Source: Loxodes magnus
Lineage: Eukaryota; Ciliophora; Karyorelictea; Loxodida; Loxodidae
Length of the DNA: 64,000 nucleotides
Direction of reading: 5' to 3'
NCBI GenBank assembly: GCA_946699065.1
Contig: CAMPDV010001514.1
Span: forward strand, 39,480 to 103,479
Below the pieces are notes generated by a model. The model did no database searches. It was not told the origin of the DNA and saw only the letters and a program-made list of their open reading frames with translations. The position numbers were made by a program, and so were the translations under genes. Shown in pieces: positions 24,969-37,150 of the stretch; the first letter of the stretch is position 1; each line of letters opens with the position of its first letter.

Positions 24969-27857
24969 TCACTTTTTTACCTCCTTTTCCTTATCACTTT
25001 CTTTTAGTACCTTTACAGCATATTTGTTCATATTTGCTAGATTTTATACAGATGTTCCTTCAAAATTTTTGAATTTTTTGTTTATTTAACCTAATCCCTT
25101 TCTGACTTTTCTGAAGCTTGATTAAGTTTAAGAAGCTCATGCTTCTCCGCAGCCGATCCCATAAATTGTGTTAAAAAGATTATTCGAGCCTGATTTTAAG
25201 GTTTTTTCTCTATCAAAAAGCTCAGCACCTCTGCCTTCCATATAAGGAGTAAAAATAATTTCATTATCAAAATCTTATTTATTTAGACTTGAAGGCTGCT
25301 ATATTAAGTAAGGTGCTTCTAATTTATAAAATTATTCTCATTTTAAGTTTTCGAAAAGTTCGTGCTTCTTAACTTCCTATAAACTTGGCCTTTTTTCAGG
25401 ATCAATTTACAGTAGATATTCTATAAAAGAAACTGCCTTTTTATCTAAAATAGTACTTAAGTAGCTTCATTCTAGAATATCTCTGTTTAAAATTCTTTCG
25501 AAAACTAATTCTGAAGTGTCATCGTTAAAGGGAGGAATTCCTACAATCATTTCAAAAAATATCACTCCAACTGCTCAAATATCTACCTTTTCATTATGAG
25601 CTTTTTATTATATAATCTCTGGAGCTATATAATCTGCCGTCCCTCTAATTCCACTACACGATTCTTTGTTTAACTCTTATTTATTCTAGCTTCTTGAAAA
25701 AACTTGACTTTCACTTAATCCAAAGTCAGCTAACCTACAATTACCCTACTGGTCTAGCAGAACGTTTTATGGCTTTAAATCTCTATGAATAATATTCTAT
25801 TTATGTAGATTTTCAAGACAAAGAATAATCTGCGCAATGTAAAAGCGAGCAGCATTTAACTCAAACCTTCCCTCTTTTTCTAGTAAGTTTTCCAGATCAC
25901 CGCCCTACATATATTCCATAACGAAGTATAAATGTTTTTAACCCTAGAAAGTATGAAGTCCTTTAACAACGTATTCCTTATTATTAAGTCCTAAAATAAA
26001 CTATTCTATTTATAGTTCTCCATAACTATTTTTTTGCTGCTCTATATCAATTACTTTTATCGCTACCAAATCTTTAGTAGAATTTTTCATAGCTAGGTAA
26101 ACTTCTCCGTATCCTCCCTTTCCGAGTTTCTTAAATATTTTAAAATCTTTGATTCCTATTTTTTAATAAGGACTAATTTCATTTTGGAATATAGGAATTT
26201 CTTAATCTTTTTGATTATAGAAACTCATGCATGATCCTCATTGCGGTTTTTAATCGTTCAAGTTATTTTCAAATTAGATTTAAATCAAAGAATCCTGCTT
26301 AATTATTACTATCGGTAGAATTTGCTATAGAATAGGAATTTTAGTTTCATCTTCTAATTACTATTGATAGGTTTTATTTAAGCTAATAATTGTTTTAATC
26401 TTCTCTGAAATACTTTTTTGGAGATTATCTATCTTTTCTTATATCTCTTTAGAAGCTGCATTTTGTAATCTTTCTAACTATTTTTCTAGATTCATTAACT
26501 TTTATAGAGAATTATAGTTGGTAACACTTAGTTAGTAGGCAGTTCTTCCAATTTGAGTAATTTGTTTCATTATCTTCAATTATTAGCTATTATACTATTA
26601 AGAGTTCTTCCTCTATTCTGGAGATAGTTTTTTACAACTAACGCCTTATTTTACCTCTTTTTAGAGCGTAAATTCTGTCTAAGCTATAAGAGGCGATGAA
26701 ATTACAAGTATCTTTTCTTCGTTTTCAGAATTATTAATAATTAAGTTTCTTTTTTGCAAGCAAAGCTTAGTGTGCTTTTCAATAAGTCAAGCATCAAATT
26801 TTTTTTCACATAATTTACATATAATTTAAGGCATACCTTTGAATATCTCTTTCTTTCATTTTAGAACTTTTCTATCTAGATATTATATCAATAAATCATT
26901 ACAGTTTAGCTCGTAATATTCTAAGCGTAATGGGCTTTTAATCTGTAATGATGCTTCTTCATCTTATTTTCTCATTTATTAGATAATTTCTTTCATTATG
27001 GTAGTATGAAATGAATTGGGCTTTTTCTACTTTTCTGGATTTTTCATTTTTTAATTTATAACGATGTCTGGAATTCCTTATTAGCAAGATATAAAATCAC
27101 TAGTGATCTACTATAGTTTTTGGCTTAAAATCTGTTGATGATTTATTGGAGATAATTATAAATTTAGAGAGGAATTGGAATCAGACTAAGGACTCTAACT
27201 TAGTGTTTCCAGATCACTAAATTACTTTTTAGGATCATCTTCTATACTTTTTAATGATGAATGCTAATCTTAATTAAGCGATTTTTTGCTTTATGTTCCT
27301 GGTTTATCGATTATGCTATTTTTGACTCCCTCTATAATATTCTATTTCAAATAAACAGTTTTAGATATACCTCCGTGTAAATTTTATAAAGGAGTCTAAA
27401 CAGTGCATGTCCTTTTTAAAAATAAACTAGAAGGCTAATTTTACCTTTTTTAAGCTTAACTTATTTTTTCTTAGCTATCTCGAAACTATTTTTAGTTTAA
27501 GAGTTTATAAATCTTAGCAAAGTGTTTTAACTACTTTACTGTATATTCCCAATGACACAAATCTTTCTTTTCCAGCATGTCATAAACTTGTATAGAATCA
27601 ACGAGCTTAAAGTCCTAAATTAACTATTAAAAGGAATAATTTGCTAGTTAATTAAGCTCTTTGCGCTTCATATTATACAAATCCTATTACAGTAGCTACC
27701 TAACTACCCTGTTTTTTACTTTAAATACAAAATTTTTGAGTCTGTAGTCTGATTATTCAATCCTTTAGAAGTCAATTAATTCAAACGAATTGAATCTCTA
27801 GCAGATAGGAGTTAAATATGAATCAACTTGTTTGACTGAATGATTTTTACTCTCCAT
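24969..27857 (-). CDS. MAST/IREH1-like AGC protein kinase with C2HC zinc finger (copy B)
   Basis: Exactly the same length as copy A (962 codons, TGA TGA at the end), so no net indel has accumulated. Kinase motifs ([43 protein letters not shown]) and the C2HC finger are all retained. The N-terminus differs from A in a few residues (MESKNHSVK against MESERLSFK). The kinase-domain half and its 3' flank down to about 24,430 are nearly identical to copy A, whereas the N-terminal half and upstream flank are more diverged. This suggests gene conversion or uneven selection. Confidence 0.9.
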
Positions 27858-29689
27858 TAAATTTTTAAGAGTAACTTAATTAAAACTCAAAAATACTTGA
27901 TTTTTAATTATAACTTGATTTTAATCTAATTTAATTGGGATATAATTGTGATTTTCTAGTTTAACTTGGATTATTAATTTTAATTGTGATGAAAGTAAAT
28001 TTTGGATGATGATATATCAATATTACTAAAGCAAACTCTAATATTAAAATAGAACTATAAAGATATCATCAGTTGCCCTTCTATTATTATTAACTCTTAT
28101 GATTAAATCTAAATTGCTAGACTCATAAATAAATTACTTAACTAACTGAAGCCCACCTATTTAATACTTCTAGAGTATAAATAAACATCATCGAAAGTTT
28201 GGAAGTGATTCATCCAGTATTTTTAGTTCTTTATCTCCCTCAACTTAAAATATAATATTTATAAGCCTTCTCTAGAAGTAAAGCTGAGCAAGTTATTCAT
28301 TTTTCTTGCTGAATATGTTTTGGAATATTAAATACTTCATAGTAAAATATCAAAATAGCATTTTTTACAGTTGAACTATAAAAGCTAGTGGTAGAAAGAA
28401 TTGATTTGTAAACAATTTTTCATTACTTACTTCTTAGAGTGGCCTTCATAATACAAAGCATGGAAGATATAATATAAATTTTGAAGTATACTGTGCAAAT
28501 AAATAGTTATATGAGATTATTAATTGTTTAATGCTTTCATTTGTCTACTTTTTAGATTTCATAGACTCCTTTTAATTTACTTTCGCTTTTTAAGTAACTA
28601 GCAAGTATTAATTTTATAAAATCTGTCTAAATAAAAATAAGTATCTACATATGAAATATTTTTATAATATCTGAAGTTCCTACTTACTAGTCTATGGCAG
28701 TTTATTATTATAATTATTATGAAATTCTTCGTATTAAAAATATAATTGTATTCAAAACTAAGAATCTAGTAAATGGTATAGAAATACTTTTAACTCTTTA
28801 AATAGATTAATAAAATAATAATAATAGTAAGGTTCTTTTTAAACATGATTTCAATTAAAAATAATTAATAATATTTTATTGGAATTTGATGAAATAATGT
28901 AGGATAGTTGTATCATTAAGGATATTAAAAATAAATATTAGTGCTATGCTAATTATTTTAAATCATACCTAACCAATAATTATAAAAGTCTTGATAATAC
29001 CAGATTTTTTAAGTTTCATTGATAAAATAAATTGAAGATATTAGATACGGGATTGTAAGACATGAAGGAACCTTTAAAAATATTCAAGTGGAAAACTTTG
29101 ATTAGTTGCATAAATCAATTTTTTTAGACGTTCGATTAATGACAGTACTACGACTTAAGTCTAATTTAGAAAGCTAAATTTAAATTAAAAATCTAATATC
29201 AAAGCATAACACATAATAAATTAACTAATTTACATCCTCCAAGTATTTAAAACTTCAACTATTTCTATATTAAAAACACATAATTGAAATAAAACTTTTA
29301 TAATAAGAGAAATTATCTACAATTTTAGATTTTTAAGATCTTAAAATTAAGTTTAACATATGATGGTATATTTAAAACATAAGCTTAATATTCAATGAAT
29401 ACAGTATATCAATGAAAATTAAAAAAGCTGAATTAAAATAGACAACTAAAATTATTTTAATCCTACTTTAATATTTAAGAAGGTCGATTCATTATTTAAG
29501 ATAGCTTAAGGCTATTAAACATAATAGTCATAACACATAATCTGATATAAGACTTATATTATATTAGTAAATTCATATTTTATAAAATCACTTCTTTAAT
29601 TTTAAGTGATAACAATTTATGGTAACATTTCTATCTAGATTGTAAACTTCTAGCATTTAATAAAATTATAAGCTACTTAAAACAAAAAC
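27858..29689. other. AT-rich spacer upstream of kinase B
   Basis: No gene recognised. About 28,930 marks where similarity to unit C changes from moderate (to the left) to almost complete (to the right), the breakpoint of the recent tandem duplication. Confidence 0.6.
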
Positions 29690-29734
29690 TCTTTAAATAA
29701 TAATAATAGGGATAAAAAATATTAGGCGTTCTTG

Positions 29735-29750
29735 GAGGTCTTTCAACCTC
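29735..29750 (-). promoter_or_regulatory. 3'-terminal stem-loop of E2
   Basis: GAGGT TGAAAG ACCTC on the minus strand: five perfect pairs around a TGAAAG loop containing the stop codon. Equivalent structures with different stem sequences are found in E3, E4 and E5. Confidence 0.5.
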
Positions 29751-30444
29751 TTTCCTGCCGGCCTCCAGATTGCTTCAGAGGCTAAAATTAAAAGTTTAAA
29801 AGTTTCTTCTCTTCCTCTCTCTATCTTGATTACTGACTCGAACCTATTCGTGGTTTTTTTAGTAGGTTTTCCGTCCTGCATTCCTATTAGTTCTTGATTA
29901 TAGCTCCATCTTCTTCCTCTTATACATGTTTCCATTTTAGCTATAAAAATTTTTTCGACCTGCTTTTTGTTTTCTCTTTTCTTGCGAGTAAATCCTGTTG
30001 TTTCTATTGGAATTTCTTACAGTTCTTATATAGATTTTGCTGGTTTCCGTAGCAGAAGCATCTTTTCCTGATCGGTATTAGTTTCATCAGTGGTTAAGCT
30101 TAGGGCTTAACAATCATTGGAATTGGTCCAAAATTCAGCTGTTCCTTTCTTGATTCTTTTAAGAGTTAAATCTCCTATTCTTATTTCAAAACTAGATCCT
30201 TTTGCTTTTTCATGTTCTTATCCAAGTGATTTTGGATATTGAAGAATGCATCCATTTTGTGCTCTCAGTTGTCTATACGATACTCGTCTATTTCGTTCTT
30301 TTCTTCCAGCTTAAGCATTATTTTTTCGTTCAACTTCAATTTTTAAACCTCTTCCTGTAGATTCAACACCATCAATGTAAGCTATGCTACATCAACTTAC
30401 TCGGAATTAAAATCAAAGGATTGTACTTAATCATGCATCACCAT
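29743..30444 (-). CDS. Gag/ORF1-like protein of element E2
   Basis: 233 codons plus TGA. The first half is strong coiled coil (LQEEVQKLKLNEKIMLKLEE). A degenerate zinc knuckle follows: RCFCYGNQQNLYKNC aligns with the CX2CX4HX4C knuckles of E3 and E6, but its second Cys is shifted by one and the His is replaced. A basic tail ends in GGRQERG. TGA is Trp inside (RIDN-W-EHK). The terminal TGA lies in the loop of a hairpin (GAGGT-TGAAAG-ACCTC), 53 nt from the element end. The frame stays open upstream of the ATG. RNA-binding packaging or chaperone role is inferred from Gag/ORF1 proteins in general. Confidence 0.55.
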
Positions 30445-30690
30445 CTCTTGCTACTTTCGGGTTCTTCTTCCGTGTAGTGTTGGAGTAGTTTTTGCTGTTT
30501 TTTAACCGATATTGAATATTGTTAGGTTGAAAACTAAGATTAAATGTTTTACTATTCAGAAGGTTGAACAATTTAAGCTAAGACGTGTGGTTGGGAGAAA
30601 TGGTATCTCGTTTCCTTTCTTCTTTTTTGACTTATAAAGAGAAGCTCTATCGAATTTCTACCATTTTTTTTCTTAACTCGTTAAGAAATA

Positions 30691-31800
30691 ATTTACATTT
30701 TATGTTTGCTTTAAATTTTTTTTAATCTAAATACAATAAAAAATATTGATTAAGTGCAAAAAATATTTAAATACATTTCTTATAATTAAAATAGTTTAAA
30801 ATTTAAAAAGAATGCATAATTTACTATTTTATTTTATTATATTCTAAATCTTATTAAATAGTCTTTAGTGGAAAAATTCTAAGTCTACAATATTTTTTTC
30901 ATTTCGTCACTATAATTTTATTTTAAATTTTTCCTATTAATTTAATGCTGCTTCTGGAGTTAAAAAGTTTATTTATTTTAAAACACTTTTAGAAAATTTT
31001 CTGTATTTTCGTCTCCATCTCTTGTATTAGTTTACTGCAACCTGATTTGTTTCCAAGTATGAATTGCTTATGCTTTTTATTTGAGTCTACCACTTTTTAT
31101 AGTAATTATATACTCTAGAAAAGTTCATTTCTATATATTTGCTATTAACGCATGATAAATTTGCATTGGGAATTAATTTATTTTGTTTTATGTAGCCTTT
31201 ATTTTCTTTTCAAATATCAGATTATCCTTATTAATTATCTCATTTACATGCAGTACAGAATATCTTAAGTTTCTTTTATTCTTTATAGCAAATTTTAAGG
31301 TTCAAAATGGATCATTAAATGCAGATTATGGCTCATATTATTAATTTACTTTCTTTGTATTTGAACATAAAACTATCAGGTAAGAAATTTTATTGTTGAA
31401 GCTTTAAGATTCCTATGCAATAATTTAATTAAAGAATTTTTTAATTCTCAGATTACATACTGAGGAACTCTTTAAAACAGGATAATCGGGTTTAGTTAGA
31501 TGATTGATAAATACAATTCATCCTAGACTTCCATTTTATTTTTTAATAATATCCTCCATAAAGTTTTATGTAAGGGAATATGAAAAACAGTAGCAGATAG
31601 TGTAATAAAAGAAGTAGAATTTAGAGAAGAATTTTACAAAAGTAGGATTAAATAAGCAAGAAAAAATAGAATTTATATAAATTAGATAACTATTAATTTT
31701 ATAAAAGTATTACAGAAGTTCCTTTTATTAGGAAATTTTTTCTTAAAAGTGGCTATTTTAATGATTTTAATCTTGAAGCAATCCAGATTTAAAATTTAGC
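30691..31800. other. AT-rich spacer, unit B
   Basis: Aligns with the unit A spacer without the 12.93-14.85 kb segment. Minus-strand protein-like patches near 31,010-31,420 match those at 14,880-15,340; frames are broken. Confidence 0.4.
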
Positions 31801-31860
31801 TTATTTTAGAATTTTAAGATTGGTTTTTCTTATTTTTTCGTATTTTGCTTTTAAATACTT
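31801..31860 (+). promoter_or_regulatory. Conserved block upstream of the 215-aa gene (copy B)
   Basis: Same block as in unit A (TTTTCGTATTTTGCTTT within it), starting about 168 bp ahead of the ATG. Confidence 0.3.
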
Positions 31861-31968
31861 ATTTTTGAGATTTCTTTAAAAAGATTTTTTACTGATTTTT
31901 TTGATATTCTTAAAGGTTTGCTTTAAACTATTCTTTGTTTATCAGAACTTATTATTTTTTAAATTAAA

Positions 31969-32616
31969 ATGGAACCTCTCTAGGCAGAAAATAAAGATAT
32001 TTAATTAGGAGCCCAATACCAAAAGATCACTAAAGAGTTATTTATTCGAGTCATGGACTCTATTAAGACAGAAAGAGATTTGCAAACTTAGGAAAGAAAA
32101 GTTAAAGCCTTTAAAGAAGGTTACTAGCAATTTTCCTAAGGAAATATGTAAGATTTCAAGGAAGTCATTTTGAAATGCTTTAGGGATAACCAAAGTTTTG
32201 CATAAAATGTCCTAATACAAATTTGTGAAAAATACTAAGTTAATTAGTAAGAATTAGATGACTTTTTGGTATAGAATGAGAATGATTCTTAAGTATCCGA
32301 GATTTATTAATCTTTGTTTACAACTCACGATATTAATCTACAATTAAACGATTTGGACATTACTGAAGAAGAAATGGATGTAATCATGCATTTTACTACT
32401 GATACTTTTGATAAAGTTGCTAAAGAGCTAACGTTTGGTAAAGGAGAGGAGGCTTATGTTATAACTCTAGCTTATACAGCCTGCTTAATTTACTAGAAAT
32501 TCAATAAAGATGACTCTGAATATGAAAGAGCTACAATTTATTATATCAAGAGAAATCCAAGCAAGTATTAGTGGTACTAGACTAGAGTTCAAAATGCCAT
32601 CACTAAGATATTTTGA
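31969..32616 (+). CDS. Unrecognised 215-aa protein (copy B)
   Basis: Same length and start context as copy A. Differences from A are scattered substitutions (for example ELNDMDI to QLNDLDI, HFAADTF to HFTTDTF), mostly conservative, with no frameshift. The hydrophobic stretch and the C-terminus are unchanged. Identical or nearly so to copy C. Function unknown. Confidence 0.75.
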
Positions 32617-33624
32617 TTAAGATTAACAATAAATTAAATCCTTTATTTAAAATAAAGTCTTTGAATGATGTAAAATAATCTTACTTTATAAAACTAGATA
32701 TATAAGCACTTTGCTTTGACAGTTGCAATATAATCCTTTAGATACACTTCAATGAATAGCAACTTATTTAAACTATTTTATATTTTAAATCTTTCTGATT
32801 ATTTTCAATATTTAACTTTAAGTTTATAAGTAAAACCTATTATTATTTAGAAACTAGCAAGCACATAATTTTCAAACTAAAACAGAAGAGTAGATTTCTA
32901 ATAAAAATAGCACTAAATGAATAAATTAAGAGAATTGATGCATTAAACTGCCTATAAGGTAGAAATAAGTTATTTAAGGATAGATTTTTAGATAAATTAT
33001 GAAAAAACTACTTTTATTCTTATTTGCATTGATAAATATTAAAACTTAAATAAGTAATACTGAATATATATAAAAATTAACTTTATGAAATTTAAAATTA
33101 AAGGATTTAGTAATTTTAGAAAAGGATAAAATACATGTAAAAGTATTTTCAGTGTATAAGAGCGCAAAAAAATAGTTTAATACATCTAATTTATGCAGAC
33201 TTTAGCATGAGAAATTTATTTTAAAGAATGCTTAGAAGCAAAAGTATATTCTGGTATAAAGTTCCAAGAAACATGAATAGAAATAATTTAAAAGTATCTT
33301 ATTTAATTTTAAATTGCTTCTATGATATTAGTAGCAAAACTTTAAGTTAATTATAAAGAGTGAGAATGCTAGCTTTTAGTTATTGAATGCCATTTTGGAA
33401 TAATCATCTCTAATTAACAAAACCATCTCTTTTTCTTGTAAGAATCTACTTGGCAAGTCATTTATCTCATATATTAAAAAAATAATGGTGTAATGCTCCT
33501 TAGCGTTAAAATCTAACTATGGTTGCTAATACTTAATATTTTAAAATTTGTTATACTATTAATAAAGAATGATAAAATTATTATTTGGACATAAAGTTAA
33601 ATTTAACTTGAAATTATAAATTTT
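32617..33624. other. AT-rich spacer, unit B
   Basis: No gene or repeat recognised beyond homology to units A and C. Confidence 0.6.
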
Positions 33625-33642
33625 ATAAGAATAATTAAAAAA

Positions 33643-34473
33643 ATGAAGTCTGGTTTTTTTACCAAATAAAATTAGAAAGATAAAAATTAATAAGAATCTG
33701 AAGAGAAAAAGTAGAAACAATCAAAACCTAGGAAGAGAATGTCCACACCTCCAAAGTAATAAGAAACTACAGTTGACTAAAATTTTTCAGAAATTAATCT
33801 TAGTGAGGATCGAAATAGCATTGAATAACTTACAGAATTAGTAAAAATTTTGCTTAATGAGGTTAAAAAGCTTAAGGAGTAAAATCAAATATTGATAGAG
33901 AATCGTGAAAACGTAGAAGATAGATTAATTAAATAAGAAAGAGAAAGGAATGCCTATTGAAATATTCAAACTGACTGCTCTTAGTAAATATAGTAAATGA
34001 AATTAAACTCATAATTATAATTAATTAAATAAACAGAACGTGCGTAATAGCCAGAACCAATTGCGATATTTGGGCAAAATCAAATTTAAGAATAATTTTA
34101 AAACACTTAGCAAGGTTGTCAAATGGAAATTGAAAAAAGACCAAAAATTTATCAGAATACAATGAAGAGTAGAAAGTGCTATTACTGCAAGAAAAAAGGA
34201 CACTAATACAAATAGTGTAGAAATTTCTATGTATTCAAGAATGAATTTAATTAGAAAGTTAAGATACTAACAGAAAGAATTTATATTACTGAGAGAGGAT
34301 CAATTTATCAAATTAAAGAGAAAAGCGCCAAAAGAGAAGAAGCAAGGTAGATGGATGAAAGATGGAGAGGGAAGAGAAATACAAGATTTAAGACAAGAAA
34401 AAATAGAAGTGAAACAATAAACTTTTCATTTTATTCACCAGACTATTCTGGTTGGAAAGAGGGAAATTGGTGA
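33643..34473 (+). CDS. Gag/ORF1-like protein of element E3 with CCHC zinc knuckle
   Basis: 276 codons plus TGA. Order: basic N-terminus, coiled coil (about residues 60-110), an MEIEK motif, and a CCHC knuckle KCYYCKKKGHQYKQC (CX2CX4HX4C, near residue 185). Then come ITERGSIYQIKEK and a basic tail ending YSGWKEGNW. Trp is TGA at NAY-W-NIQ. The terminal TGA sits in a TTGG-TGAAAAT-CCAA hairpin 40 nt from the element end. Because TGA can also be Trp, readthrough into the tail is formally possible, but stop is the better reading. The copy at 55,402 differs by a 3-nt in-frame deletion, so both frames remain open. Confidence 0.65.
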
Positions 34474-34481
34474 AAATCCAA
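34467..34481 (+). promoter_or_regulatory. 3'-terminal stem-loop of E3
   Basis: TTGG, loop TGAAAAT, CCAA. Four pairs, with the stop codon in the loop, at the same place relative to the element end as in E2, E4 and E5. Confidence 0.4.
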
Positions 34482-34823
34482 GAAGATCTCTAAACAATTT
34501 TATCTATTATTAAATTATAATTTAATTTAGAAAATTTTAAAGGTATATCATAGCTTTACTATTAAATAACTATTTAGTGATACTAAAGAATTTTATTATT
34601 TTAACCTATATTTATCAATTGCTATCACTGTGGTTAATTTTACGTTATTTACTCAAATATTTTCTTTAATTTCCTCACTTCAAAAAGAAGTTAGCAAATA
34701 CAAGCAAAATTAATTAGAAAATGTATTATATATGTATGGGATGTCTTAGATATAATCTTATATCGAATCAATAAGAAAAAATAATACTTAGTAAACAAAT
34801 TTAAGTCTTTAAGTTTCTTATTT

Positions 34824-35141
34824 AATAATTGAAAAGATGGTGGGAGCTGATATTTGCCTTCTTGACTACATTTTCTGGTTTTATGGTTAGGAGCAATTCC
34901 TTTCTTGTCACCGAGAAAGCCCCTGGCCAGAGTCATTTTCTGAAGGCAACGCTGTCTTTGAGATTATCTGCTCTTTGTAGGGGCTTGAAGTCTATCTGCT
35001 CATAGCGATGGATCTCCCTAGAAGCTGTACCTGGAGCACAACAGGATATCTCCGTTATTCTTTAAAAAGAGTGAGTCGGGTCGTGCAATCGGAAAGGAGT
35101 TTTGGTTCCAAAAACTCTTTAAGTTGTAATTAATTAATTAA
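34824..35141 (+). mobile_element. SINE-like insertion SINE-1 (unit B)
   Basis: 318 bp, clearly richer in G+C than its surroundings, flanked by a 15-bp duplication TTAAGTTTCTTATTT (34,809-34,823 and 35,142-35,156) and ending in (TTAA)n. The last part can fold as GGAGTTTTGG-TT-CCAAAAACTC just before the tail. All three plus- and minus-strand frames are largely open, so protein-like ORFs here are not meaningful. The source RNA was not recognised: no convincing tRNA, 5S or SRP RNA match. Absent from unit A; second copy near 56,580. Confidence 0.6.
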
Positions 35142-35444
35142 TTAAGTTTCTTATTTCAAATAGTTTTACAATTAATGATTTTCTAATTCCAACATTAATT
35201 AAAATGCTAGGTTAGCTGTTTCTTTTAGTATAGTTAATAAAGTTAAGGGTAAATCTCCCATTGTTTAGTTAATGTGAATAAAAAGAAAAGAAGCAAAAGG
35301 ATACTAAGACTACTTGATTATACTCATATATCTCTATTAATTCTAATTTAAATCTTTTAGAAAATATAAAATTAGACAAACAAAATTCATTTATAGCTCA
35401 CTTTTAATAAGGAAAGTTAAAATATAAAAGATTCTTTTGTCTTA

Positions 35445-36297
35445 TATAACTCATTGTAAAAAAAAATTTTAAATCGAGAAGAACATTCATCTTTCTAAGA
35501 AATAACAAAGGAAAAAAAGAAAAAAGTAACGAACGAGGAGCTGAAAAAGCAAAGACAGGATAGAGAATCTAGCTCGTCTTCAGAGGGAAAAGTAATGGTT
35601 GGTCCGAATGAGCAATAAAACCCTGAAACCAAAAATAACAATTTACTCCAAAGTGAAATCGAAAAAATGAAAGAAAAAATTGCAAAATATGAAGAGATAT
35701 TTTTTAATCAAGGAGAAAAAATCCGGGAGCTAATGAATTACATAGAAGATTAAAATAACGAACTGCTAATTCTCAAAAGTTAACTGATTAAAAACTCAGT
35801 AGTAACAGAAAATTAACTTTATGAAACGTTGTAAACTAACTTCACTTAATCACAAAGAATGATCATAGAAGAAGATTAGCACAAAATACAACTTTGAGAA
35901 AAGTAAAATTAAGAAAAAAATGATGCAAACATAAGCAAAATAATTGAGATGCTGGAGAAAAAAAAATTTTAAAATAGAAATTAGAAAAATGATATAAAAA
36001 TTGTTGGTACTGCTAATCTTGGTATCACTTACTAAGACATTGTAAGAAATGAAGATAACTCAAGTACAATGAAGAATAAAGGACCTGAAGAAACTTAAAG
36101 AAACTTTGGATAACTGAGTAAGGCATATATAAATAGAAACTATGAACAAGAAATTAAGAGAATCCTTCGTGGTAGCCGTCCACTTTAAAAAAATGTCGTG
36201 GAGAACAACCACGGAAAAAAACTTGTCAGAACAAACCTGGCTGAAAACCCAGGATATGCAAACTTTAATTTTACATTTAGTTAAAATAATAATAATA
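35445..36297 (+). mobile_element. Gag-like retroposon E4 (unit B, frameshifted)
   Basis: About 0.85 kb between the imperfect repeats AGATTCTTTTGTCTTA (35,429-35,444) and AGATCTTATTGTCTTA (36,298-36,313). It ends in (AAT)n. The frame from CGAGAAGAACAT encodes coiled coil (IFFNQGEKIRELMNYIEDQ). A frameshift at an A9 run near 35,957 then moves the knuckle CWYCQSWYHLLRHC (CX2CX4HX4C, Trp as TGA) into another frame, followed by LWITEQGIYKQKL and a QPRKKT motif. The same parts in the same order occur in E5. Confidence 0.6.
36236..36253 (+). promoter_or_regulatory. 3'-terminal stem-loop of E4
   Basis: CCTGG, loop CTGAAAAC, CCAGG. A second stem (CGTGG-AGAACAA-CCACG) lies about 50 bases upstream and has an equivalent with different bases in E5. 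Confidence 0.45.
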
Positions 36298-36313
36298 AGA
36301 TCTTATTGTCTTA

Positions 36314-36820
36314 GAAACCTACTACAAGAATAATAAGTTTTACAAGTAGCTTTATTATAATTTTGAAATCTAAGATACTAAATAAAAGAATGCTTTAATT
36401 CAAGCTTGTAAATAATGAATGCATCGATATTTAAAGCTTTAGTTTATGAATTTGCTATTCCTTAATAGTTACTTAAAGACATTATTTATTTAAGTAAGCT
36501 TAAAACTAATAGGACATCTTATTAATTGAAGGGACTAAAAACTAAGATAAAATATACGAACTTTAAAATTTTAAAATTCCTTTATTTAAAAACTCGGAAT
36601 TGAAATCCAACTTTATTGCTTTAAAGAGTATTTATCTTATACTTGAATTAGCTATAATTTTTATGTATGATTTGATTAAATAAGGAATCTTTCATTTCTT
36701 AGCATAAGTTCTTTTGAGAGCAATATTAATAAAGAAATTATTTAATATTTTAGTTAATATAATTAAGCCTTAATTACAGGCTGCTAACAATAAAATATCT
36801 TCTTAATACTAAAGACAAAT
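36314..36820. other. AT-rich spacer, unit B
   Basis: Contains DNA homologous to the flank of the 18.39-18.86 kb fragment of unit A (about 36,430-36,520). Nothing else recognised. Confidence 0.5.
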
Positions 36821-37150
36821 AATTAAATATGCTACCGAAGGGAAATGGTACAAGCAGCCTAAATCCAAGTTCTTATTTTGGGTAATTGCGTCTTTTGGTT
36901 TGTTTCGCGAGATGATATGCCTATTTAATTATTCCGGGATGATGAAGTTTCAATAAGGACGATAGAGTCTAACCTTTCGCAATGTTTATGCTGGATTTTA
37001 GAGTCGATAGTGGCTTGGCATTGCCACAGATTAGGTGGAGAAAATAAATCCTCAAACATAACTTCTCGTGAGGATCTTATGTATTGCACTTAATGACTTC
37101 AGGATATCCAAATCATGAGATCTTAAACTAACCGAATTTTTAATCTAATC
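36821..37150 (+). mobile_element. SINE-like insertion SINE-2 (unit B)
   Basis: 330 bp, GC-richer than the spacer, flanked by a 17-bp duplication TAATACTAAAGACAAAT (36,804-36,820 and 37,151-37,167). The 3' end is a short TAATC repeat. Internal hairpins include GTGGC-TTGGCATT-GCCAC and CCTCA...TGAGG, so it may derive from a structured RNA, but the source was not recognised. It is not obviously related to SINE-1. Absent from unit A; second copy at 58,579. Confidence 0.6.

Larger units (their letters stand above)
29690..30690 (-). mobile_element. Gag-like retroposon E2 (unit B)
   Basis: Insertion of about 1 kb on the minus strand, absent from unit A. It carries an intact ORF (29,743-30,444) and ends at its 3' side in (ATT)n next to 29,690. 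Flanks AACTCTTTAAATAAT and AACTCGTTAAGAAATAAT could be a diverged target-site duplication; this is not certain. An identical-looking copy is at 51,446-52,445. Confidence 0.65.
33625..34511 (+). mobile_element. Gag-like retroposon E3 (unit B)
   Basis: Insertion of about 0.89 kb. The empty site in unit A (near 17,697-17,720) reads AAATTATAAATTTAG. Here that sequence is found on both sides (33,611-33,623 and 34,512-34,524), giving a target-site duplication of about 13 bp. The element ends in an A/T tail. It carries one intact ORF. Confidence 0.65.

Noticed and set aside
34691..34936. 81-codon minus-strand ORF over SINE-1 (also 56,447-56,692)
   Set aside because: All frames of this GC-rich insertion are largely open, and the ORF crosses the element border into spacer.
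34824..35141. SINE-1 as a tRNA-, 5S- or SRP-RNA-derived element
   Set aside because: Only a weak B-box-like match (GGCTTGAAGTC) and no A-box or cloverleaf; the source is left open.
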